NCBI GenBank assembly: GCA_016858145.1
Contig: JAEHOE010000086.1
Span: 248,001 to 312,000, forward strand
Direction: 5' to 3'
Origin: Edaphochlamys debaryana
Lineage: Eukaryota; Chlorophyta; Chlorophyceae; Chlamydomonadales
Length of the DNA stretch: 64,000 nt
The notes below the pieces were generated by a model. That model was not told the origin of the DNA. It ran no database searches and saw nothing but the letters and a program-made list of their open reading frames with translations. The translations under genes were made by a program, and so were the position numbers. Shown here piece after piece: positions 54,801 to 64,000 of this stretch (position 1 is the stretch's first letter; every line of letters starts with the position of its first letter).

Positions 54801-57800
54801 AGCTCGGGGGGCTTCTCCTGTTAAAAAGCCTTTTGTCCCCTAGTGACGGGTCACACTTGTCACACGTACGGCGAACGGGAGCGGGCGACGGGTGTACAGC
54901 GCCCTCTTCAACTCCGGGCACCCGCCGGATACACATGGCACACGCCCTGACTCCCCCCCCCACCCACCCCCGGTCTCCCCCGCCCCCCCCCCTTGCAGGA
55001 TCATGCCCGCTCACCATTCAGGGGATCTAGATCCGCTGCTTGACAAGCCCGGCGCTGGATTCAAGCTGTCCTGGGAGATCTTCAGGGACACTGCTCTGAC
55101 CCCCGAGTGAGGCATGGAGACCGTCAAGCGGCTCTTTGCCACCACCCTCCCCGCCATCCTCGCGGCGGACGGGAACTACCCCGAGGATGCGTATCGCTGA
55201 TGCGTCCCGTGGGGCTGCAGGGCACTTGAAAGCCTGGGGAAGGGGCATGGGCTGGCAGCAACGGGGGCACAAAGGGGGGGGGCAGGGAGGTGGTGCGGCA
55301 CAAGCCCTGCTGTACCCTTACTCGGGGTTTGGTGCGGGCGTTGCGAGGAGATATATGTACGCTTACGAAGGGCATACTGCAAGTGGTCGGAGTTATCGCA
55401 CTAGCCGCGCTGCAAGTCATGCGAAACTGACAAATTGGCAGGTGGGAAGCATGTTGGTGGGTGATGGATACGGTGCAGATGCTTGCGGATCGCGGGGGAA
55501 AGTGGGGGGGATTGCTGATGGATACCTAAGGTCTCAATTGCTCGCAATTCGGCTGCAAGGGGGGTTGTTGGTAGCGGACAAGTCGTGGACCGAACATGGC
55601 TGTCAGCATGCGGCGCAGGGCCATAGGCACCCGCCGACATGAGCCTTAGTGCCCCACGGCCGGTGTTTTGTAATGCTTGTAGCTCATACCCACTTGCCTG
55701 ACACCAGGAAGCTCCAGCAGAGCGAGAGCCGTGAGGTTCGCGCTCACGATGCACCCACCAACATGCGGCGGGCAGCCGCGCGCGCAAGGCAGCGACTAGC
55801 CACCGCGGAGCCCGCCCAGCGCTTGTGATTGGAGCCAAAGGGTCGCTCAATGAGGATACGGTGAGCGTAGTCGGTGGCCAGCAGGGACCCAAACGGAATG
55901 AACTGCATTTTGCGTGCTCAAAGCTTTCGGCTCAGCTGTCTTGCGGGATGTTGCCAAGTCCGACCCGTCTACTCGTCGACGCGCAGGGGCGGACAGCGGC
56001 CGGTGTGCTTTGTGGAGCACGCCACCCGTCTGACGGGTCACACTTGTCACACGTACGGCGAACGGGAGCGGGCGACGGGTGTACAGCGCCCTCTTCAACT
56101 CCGGGCACCCGCCGGATACACATGGCACACGCCCTGACTCCCCCCCCACCCCCCCCGGTCTCCCCCGCCCCCCCCCCTTGCAGGATCATGCCCGCTCACC
56201 ATTCAGGGGATCTAGATCCGCTGCTTGACAAGCCCGGCGCTGGATTCAAGCTGTCCTGGGAGATCTTCAGGGACACTGCTCTGACCCCCGAGTGAGGCAT
56301 GGAGACCGTCAAGCGGCTCTTTGCCACCACCCTCCCCGCCATCCTCGCGGCGGACGGGAACTACCCCGAGGATGCGTATCGCTGATGCGTCCCGTGGGGC
56401 TGCAGGGCACTTGAAAGCCTGGGGAAGGGGCATGGGCTGGCAGCAACGGGGGCACAAAGGGGGGGGGCAGGGAGGTGGTGCGGCACAAGCCCTGCTGTAC
56501 CCTTACTCGGGGTTTGGTGCGGGCGTTGCGAGGAGATATATGTACGCTTACGAAGGGCATACTGCAAGTGGTCGGAGTTATCGCACTAGCCGCGCTGCAA
56601 GTCATGCGAAACTGACAAATTGGCAGGTGGGAAGCATGTTGGTGGGTGATGGATACGGTGCAGATGCTTGCGGATCGCGGGGGAAAGTGGGGGGGATTGC
56701 TGATGGATACCTAAGGTCTCAATTGCTCGCAATTCGGCTGCAAGGGGGGTTGTTGGTAGCGGACAAGTCGTGGACCGAACATGGCTGTCAGCATGCGGCG
56801 CAGGGCCATAGGCACCCGCCGACATGAGCCTTAGTGCCCCACGGCCGGTGTTTTGTAATGCTTGTAGCTCATACCCACTTGCCTGACACCAGGAAGCTCC
56901 AGCAGAGCGAGAGCCGTGAGGTTCGCGCTCACGATGCACCCACCAACATGCGGCGGGCAGCCGCGCGCGCAAGGCAGCGACTAGCCACCGCGGAGCCCGC
57001 CCAGCGCTTGTGATTGGAGCCAAAGGGTCGCTCAATGAGGATACGGTGAGCGTAGTCGGTGGCCAGCAGGGACCCAAACGGAATGAACTGCATTTTGCGT
57101 GCTCAAAGCTTTCGGCTCAGCTGTCTTGCGGGATGTTGCCAAGTCCGACCCGTCTACTCGTCGACGCGCAGGGGCGGAGAGCGGCCGGTGTGCTTTGTGG
57201 AGCACGCCACCCGTCACTCGCGGTCAGAAGGCTTTTGAACAGCCCCCCGCCCGGTTACGGCCAGGCAGGTCCCCAGCCCCGCACCGGCTACGGCCCGCTA
57301 CAGCCGGCTATCGCCTCACTAGGTGAGTACGCTCACAGTGCCGCGCCGGCTCCGCTGGCAGCCAAGAGGGGCCCAGGTTTCACAGGGGGCTTGTGTAGGG
57401 CAGCAGACAGCGCGCCACAGCCGCTTTGGGCCCAGACAGCGGGGGCGAATCCTAGAGCATGCGCAAAGTTCCAGGCGTCCGCGCCCTGAGGGCTTGCACA
57501 GGTGTATGTATAGTGTCGCGTAAGGGGAGGGACAGTGGTGGGAACGAAATGAATGGCTAAAGCACTCGAGCGCCAGTAGACCCTGTTCGGCGCATGCAAA
57601 ACATGAGCCGTACAACCCCTGACGCCGCGCTCCCCGCTTCCAAGGCACTGGTGCGTCGTGGCAACACCAAATGAACATAGTTGCGAAGTGGGGCCGCAAG
57701 GCGAGCTCGGCTTGGCAGGGCGAGTTGAGCACCTTCGAAAGCATGCCAGGCCGGGACCCCACAACGCCCCCCCATTTTCACACCACGCAGTAGAGCTTCG

Positions 57801-60800
57801 AAAACTGCGTGCTCCAGGCGCAGCACAGGCGGCACCGGACACCGGCAGCCTGAGGCTGCGAGCAATTGACATTTCGGGGCAATGCTCCCTCGCCACAGCA
57901 CTGTGGCGCCGGGGGGGCGGCGCGCTGTGAAGGGAATAATCGAATACAGGTCCCTGGGAGCTCGGGGGGCTTCTCCTGTTAAAAAGCCTTTTGTCCCCTA
58001 GTGACGGGCCACACTTGTCACACGTACGGCGAACGGGAGCGGGCGACGGGTGTACAGCGCCCTCTTCAACTCCGGGCACCCGCCGGATACACATGGCACA
58101 CGCCCTGACTCCCCCCCCACCCCCCCCCGGTCTCCCCCGCCCCCCCCCCCTTGCAGGATCATGCCCGCTCACCATTCAGGGGATCTAGATCCGCTGCTTG
58201 ACAAGCCCGGCGCTGGATTCAAGCTGTCCTGGGAGATCTTCAGGGACACTGCTCTGACCCCCGAGTGAGGCATGGAGACCGTCAAGCGGCTCTTTGCCAC
58301 CACCCTCCCCGCCATCCTCGCGGCGGACGGGAACTACCCCGAGGATGCGTATCGCTGATGCGTCCCGTGGGGCTGCAGGGCACTTGAAAGCCTGGGGAAG
58401 GGGCATGGGCTGGCAGCAACGGGGGCACAAAGGGGGGGGGCAGGGAGGTGGTGCGGCACAAGCCCTGCTGTACCCTTACTCGGGGTTTGGTGCGGGCGTT
58501 GCGAGGAGATATATGTACGCTTACGAAGGGCATACTGCAAGTGGTCGGAGTTATCGCACTAGCCGCGCTGCAAGTCATGCGAAACTGACAAATTGGCAGG
58601 TGGGAAGCATGTTGGTGGGTGATGGATACGGTGCAGATGCTTGCGGATCGCGGGGGAAAGTGGGGGGGATTGCTGATGGATACCTAAGGTCTCAATTGCT
58701 CGCAATTCGGCTGCAAGGGGGGTTGTTGGTAGCGGACAAGTCGTGGACCGAACATGGCTGTCAGCATGCGGCGCAGGGCCATAGGCACCCGCCGACATGA
58801 GCCTTAGTGCCCCACGGCCGGTGTTTTGTAATGCTTGTAGCTCATACCCACTTGCCTGACACCAGGAAGCTCCAGCAGAGCGAGAGCCGTGAGGTTCGCG
58901 CTCACGATGCACCCACCAACATGCGGCGGGCAGCCGCGCGCGCAAGGCAGCGACTAGCCACCGCGGAGCCCGCCCAGCGCTTGTGATTGGAGCCAAAGGG
59001 TCGCTCAATGAGGATACGGTGAGCGTAGTCGGTGGCCAGCAGGGACCCAAACGGAATGAACTGCATTTTGCGTGCTCAAAGCTTTCGGCTCAGCTGTCTT
59101 GCGGGATGTTGCCAAGTCCGACCCGTCTACTCGTCGACGCGCAGGGGCGGAGAGCGGCCGGTGTGCTTTGTGGAGCACGCCACCCGTCACTCGCGGTCAG
59201 AAGGCTTTTGAACAGCCCCCCGCCCGGTTACGGCCAGGCAGGTCCCCAGCCCCGCACCGGCTACGGCCCGCTACAGCCGGCTATCGCCTCACTAGGTGAG
59301 TACGCTCACAGTGCCGCGCCGGCTCCGCTGGCAGCCAAGAGGGGCCCAGGTTTCACAGGGGGCTTGTGTAGGGCAGCAGACAGCGCGCCACAGCCGCTTT
59401 GGGCCCAGACAGCGGGGGCGAATCCTAGAGCATGCGCAAAGTTCCAGGCGTCCGCGCCCTGAGGGCTTGCACAGGTGTATGTATAGTGTCGCGTAAGGGG
59501 AGGGACAGTGGTGGGAACGAAATGAATGGCTAAAGCACTCGAGCGCCAGTAGACCCTGTTCGGCGCATGCAAAACATGAGCCGTACAACCCCTGACGCCG
59601 CGCTCCCCGCTTCCAAGGCACTGGTGCGTCGTGGCAACACCAAATGAACATAGTTGCGAAGTGGGGCCGCAAGGCGAGCTCGGCTTGGCAGGGCGAGTTG
59701 AGCACCTTCGAAAGCATGCCAGGCCGGGACCCCACAACGCCCCCCCATTTTCACACCACGCAGTAGAGCTTCGAAAACTGCGTGCTCCAGGCGCAGCACA
59801 GGCGGCACCGGACACCGGCAGCCTGAGGCTGCGAGCAATTGACATTTCGGGGCAATGCTCCCTCGCCACAGCACTGTGGCGCCGGGGGGGCGGCGCGCTG
59901 TGAAGGGAATAATCGAATACAGGTCCCTGGGAGCTCGGGGGGCTTCTCCTGTTAAAAAGCCTTTTGTCCCCTAGTGACGGGTCACACTTGTCACACGTAC
60001 GGCGAACGGGAGCGGGCGACGGGTGTACAGCGCCCTCTTCAACTCCGGGCACCCGCCGGATACACATGGCACACGCCCTGACTCCCCCCCCACCCCCCCC
60101 CCGGTCTCCCCCGCCCCCCCCCCCTTGCAGGATCATGCCCGCTCACCATTCAGGGGATCTAGATCCGCTGCTTGACAAGCCCGGCGCTGGATTCAAGCTG
60201 TCCTGGGAGATCTTCAGGGACACTGCTCTGACCCCCGAGTGAGGCATGGAGACCGTCAAGCGGCTCTTTGCCACCACCCTCCCCGCCATCCTCGCGGCGG
60301 ACGGGAACTACCCCGAGGATGCGTATCGCTGATGCGTCCCGTGGGGCTGCAGGGCACTTGAAAGCCTGGGGAAGGGGCATGGGCTGGCAGCAACGGGGGC
60401 ACAAAGGGGGGGGGCAGGGAGGTGGTGCGGCACAAGCCCTGCTGTACCCTTACTCGGGGTTTGGTGCGGGCGTTGCGAGGAGATATATGTACGCTTACGA
60501 AGGGCATACTGCAAGTGGTCGGAGTTATCGCACTAGCCGCGCTGCAAGTCATGCGAAACTGACAAATTGGCAGGTGGGAAGCATGTTGGTGGGTGATGGA
60601 TACGGTGCAGATGCTTGCGGATCGCGGGGGAAAGTGGGGGGGATTGCTGATGGATACCTAAGGTCTCAATTGCTCGCAATTCGGCTGCAAGGGGGGTTGT
60701 TGGTAGCGGACAAGTCGTGGACCGAACATGGCTGTCAGCATGCGGCGCAGGGCCATAGGCACCCGCCGACATGAGCCTTAGTGCCCCACGGCCGGTGTTT

Positions 60801-63136
60801 TGTAATGCTTGTAGCTCATACCCACTTGCCTGACACCAGGAAGCTCCAGCAGAGCGAGAGCCGTGAGGTTCGCGCTCACGATGCACCCACCAACATGCGG
60901 CGGGCAGCCGCGCGCGCAAGGCAGCGACTAGCCACCGCGGAGCCCGCCCAGCGCTTGTGATTGGAGCCAAAGGGTCGCTCAATGAGGATACGGTGAGCGT
61001 AGTCGGTGGCCAGCAGGGACCCAAACGGAATGAACTGCATTTTGCGTGCTCAAAGCTTTCGGCTCAGCTGTCTTGCGGGATGTTGCCAAGTCCGACCCGT
61101 CTACTCGTCGACGCGCAGGGGCGGAGAGCGGCCGGTGTGCTTTGTGGAGCACGCCACCCGTCACTCGCGGTCAGAAGGCTTTTGAACAGCCCCCCGCCCG
61201 GTTACGGCCAGGCAGGTCCCCAGCCCCGCACCGGCTACGGCCCGCTACAGCCGGCTATCGCCTCACTAGGTGAGTACGCTCACAGTGCCGCGCCGGCTCC
61301 GCTGGCAGCCAAGAGGGGCCCAGGTTTCACAGGGGGCTTGTGTAGGGCAGCAGACAGCGCGCCACAGCCGCTTTGGGCCCAGACAGCGGGGGCGAATCCT
61401 AGAGCATGCGCAAAGTTCCAGGCGTCCGCGCCCTGAGGGCTTGCACAGGTGTATGTATAGTGTCGCGTAAGGGGAGGGACAGTGGTGGGAACGAAATGAA
61501 TGGCTAAAGCACTCGAGCGCCAGTAGACCCTGTTCGGCGCATGCAAAACATGAGCCGTACAACCCCTGACGCCGCGCTCCCCGCTTCCAAGGCACTGGTG
61601 CGTCGTGGCAACACCAAATGAACATAGTTGCGAAGTGGGGCCGCAAGGCGAGCTCGGCTTGGCAGGGCGAGTTGAGCACCTTCGAAAGCATGCCAGGCCG
61701 GGACCCCACAACGCCCCCCCATTTTCACACCACGCAGTAGAGCTTCGAAAACTGCGTGCTCCAGGCGCAGCACAGGCGGCACCGGACACCGGCAGCCTGA
61801 GGCTGCGAGCAATTGACATTTCGGGGCAATGCTCCCTCGCCACAGCACTGTGGCGCCGGGGGGGCGGCGCGCTGTGAAGGGAATAATCGAATACAGGTCC
61901 CTGGGAGCTCGGGGGGCTTCTCCTGTTAAAAAGCCTTTTGTCCCCTAGTGACGGGTCACACTTGTCACACGTACGGCGAACGGGAGCGGGCGACGGGTGT
62001 ACAGCGCCCTCTTCAACTCCGGGCACCCGCCGGATACACATGGCACACGCCCTGACTCCCCCCCCCCCCCCCCCCCCGGTCTCCCCCGCCCCCCCCCCCT
62101 TGCAGGATCATGCCCGCTCACCATTCAGGGGATCTAGATCCGCTGCTTGACAAGCCCGGCGCTGGATTCAAGCTGTCCTGGGAGATCTTCAGGGACACTG
62201 CTCTGACCCCCGAGTGAGGCATGGAGACCGTCAAGCGGCTCTTTGCCACCACCCTCCCCGCCATCCTCGCGGCGGACGGGAACTACCCCGAGGATGCGTA
62301 TCGCTGATGCGTCCCGTGGGGCTGCAGGGCACTTGAAAGCCTGGGGAAGGGGCATGGGCTGGCAGCAACGGGGGCACAAAGGGGGGGGGCAGGGAGGTGG
62401 TGCGGCACAAGCCCTGCTGTACCCTTACTCGGGGTTTGGTGCGGGCGTTGCGAGGAGATATATGTACGCTTACGAAGGGCATACTGCAAGTGGTCGGAGT
62501 TATCGCACTAGCCGCGCTGCAAGTCATGCGAAACTGACAAATTGGCAGGTGGGAAGCATGTTGGTGGGTGATGGATACGGTGCAGATGCTTGCGGATCGC
62601 GGGGGAAAGTGGGGGGGATTGCTGATGGATACCTAAGGTCTCAATTGCTCGCAATTCGGCTGCAAGGGGGGTTGTTGGTAGCGGACAAGTCGTGGACCGA
62701 ACATGGCTGTCAGCATGCGGCGCAGGGCCATAGGCACCCGCCGACATGAGCCTTAGTGCCCCACGGCCGGTGTTTTGTAATGCTTGTAGCTCATACCCAC
62801 TTGCCTGACACCAGGAAGCTCCAGCAGAGCGAGAGCCGTGAGGTTCGCGCTCACGATGCACCCACCAACATGCGGCGGGCAGCCGCGCGCGCAAGGCAGC
62901 GACTAGCCACCGCGGAGCCCGCCCAGCGCTTGTGATTGGAGCCAAAGGGTCGCTCAATGAGGATACGGTGAGCGTAGTCGGTGGCCAGCAGGGACCCAAA
63001 CGGAATGAACTGCATTTTGCGTGCTCAAAGCTTTCGGCTCAGCTGTCTTGCGGGATGTTGCCAAGTCCGACCCGTCTACTCGTCGACGCGCAGGGGCGGA
63101 GAGCGGCCGGTGTGCTTTGTGGAGCACGCCACCCGT

Positions 63137-63187
63137 CACTCGCGGTCAGAAGGCTTTTGAACAGCCCCCCACCCGGTTACGGCCAGG
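63137..63187. mobile_element. Truncated last copy of module B
   Basis: The seventh B copy keeps its first 51 bp, up to TTACGGCCAGG, and then gives way to unrelated sequence. It differs from the others by one substitution (CCCACCCGG for CCCGCCCGG). The break is where the minus-strand LINE begins, so the LINE may have inserted here, or the array may end here. Confidence 0.8.
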
Positions 63188-64000
63188 ATGCGATGGTTAC
63201 AGCAGGAACCGCCTCCAGAAGGGGAGGGGTTGAGCGAGAGCGCCACCTACTGGGTGTGCCACCTGCACACCGACACCCACGCAACGTGACTGACTTTCGG
63301 TCGTCACACCACGTTGCTAGGGTCGGGCCCGTAGAGCCCCCCTCAGTACTATTCCACTAATTCCGCTGTGCCTTTAATCATCGTCAATCAAGGCCAGGAC
63401 GCCTGGGGGCTCCTGCACAGTCAATCTGCCACCTGAGACTCGCAGGAAAGGGTGGTCCGCCGGTATTGTCTCCCAGCCACTTGGTGGCCTGAGCGCAGCA
63501 AAAGAGTGAAGCGCTCCCCAAAACTCAGCTGACACCAACACACGTCCACGGTTCAGCACCCCGAGGCGATTCCCATTCTCCCTTGTCGCGTATAGATATC
63601 GGCGTCCCTTCTCCATGGCTGTCGTGGCTGCAAGACACACCACATCCCACACTCTCCGGTCAACTCCCTCCGTTGGTCGAGCCAGCCAAAGATTGAACCG
63701 GCGAAGTGGCCAGGTCCATGGCATGCCCTGCTCGCCCCCTAGACACGCGCACATCTCATCAACCAGGCCCTCAGCCAAGTAGCATTTCCAAAAGTGGTGC
63801 AATCTGTCCCCTCCGTGCATCGCAATCTCACATGGGCACGTGGCCGTTCCTTCATGTGCCGAAAAGCCAGTAAAGCCGTTGAGCGCCAAGCGCCAGAAAG
63901 CTTCCTTCCACACGTTCTCCCAGCGCAGGGCCCACAGCCTGCGCAAGGTGGCTTGTAGGTCCAACAGGTCTGACTCGTCCCCTACCCCACCACTCAGCGC
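63188..64000 (-). mobile_element. Second L1-type LINE, 3' end, continues past the window
   Basis: The coding part is 64000-63374 on the minus strand, open to the right edge with no start visible. It matches the C-terminal part of the LINE protein at 42383-46635: WRLALNGFTGF, CPCEIAMHGGDRLHHFWKC (the same CCHC knuckle), VWDVVCLAA and a final IPADHPFL. The two are clearly diverged family members, not recent copies. The stretch 63373-63188 is then 3' untranslated and contains an inverted repeat (GCAACGTG 63281-63288, CACGTTGC 63310-63317) able to form a stem-loop. No poly(A) or target duplication is evident at 63188. Confidence 0.8.

Larger units (their letters stand above)
48921..63187. repeat. 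Composite tandem array of modules A and B
   Basis: Two modules alternate: B, 789 bp, and A, about 1,183 bp. The order is BA, BAA, BAA, BA, BA, BA, then a truncated B. This gives long periods near 1,974 bp and short ones near 1,186 bp. Copies are almost identical; differences are mostly C-run lengths plus a few substitutions, so expansion is recent. The first two B copies share a G at about 49475 and 51447 that the later four complete B copies read as C, which is consistent with stepwise local duplication. Where A meets A directly, the junction reads ACCCGT-CTG-ACGGGT instead of containing B. Confidence 0.95.

Noticed and set aside
1..64000. CRISPR array or prokaryotic origin of the window
   Set aside because: The minisatellite has no spacers, genes are intron-dense with GT-AG sites, and the elements are LINEs; the DNA is eukaryotic.

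Overview
The window looks like nuclear DNA of a volvocalean (Chlamydomonas-like) green alga. It is very GC-rich, and its genes are cut into many small exons by GT-AG introns with GTGAG or GTGCG donors and C/T-rich acceptors. The proteins are typical algal secretory types: EGF-like modules fused to exostosin (GT47) domains, an SGNH hydrolase and an FkbM methyltransferase. It also holds L1-type LINEs and C-rich minisatellites. There are no bacterial operons, ribosome binding sites or CRISPR arrays. Species cannot be named from sequence alone. I rebuilt exons by hand from reading frame, splice sites and phase.

Layout. 1-3987: a 42-bp minisatellite running off the left edge. 4247-5496 (-): the 5' part of an SGNH-hydrolase gene whose 3' part lies in or beyond the satellite. 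8556-16474 (+) and 19480-26338 (-): two convergent paralogous EGF-exostosin genes of 23 exons each, 21 of them identical in length; the homology continues into both 3' flanks. 26941-35187 (+): a third, more divergent EGF-exostosin gene, divergent from the second across about 0.6 kb. 37384-about 48283 (+): an FkbM-type methyltransferase gene whose 5.6-kb intron holds a dispersed repeat and a near-complete LINE (ORF 42383-46635). 48921-63187: a composite tandem array of two modules, A (about 1.18 kb, eight copies) and B (789 bp, seven copies, the last truncated), in the order BA BAA BAA BA BA BA B'. B is bounded by imperfect terminal inverted repeats. 63188-64000 (-): the 3' end of a second, related LINE.

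How the genes may work together. The hydrolase and the three exostosins begin with signal-peptide-like sequences, and the FkbM gene probably begins with a signal anchor. The five genes can be read as a secretory-pathway glycan cluster: GT47 transferases build chains, FkbM O-methylates sugars, and the SGNH enzyme may remove or add acyl groups. That joint role, perhaps on cell-wall glycoproteins, is inference from families and proximity.

Assembly quality. Many differences between repeat copies, and two apparent frameshifts (in the third exostosin gene and in the LINE), lie in runs of C. Sequencing error is therefore a live explanation for those breaks.
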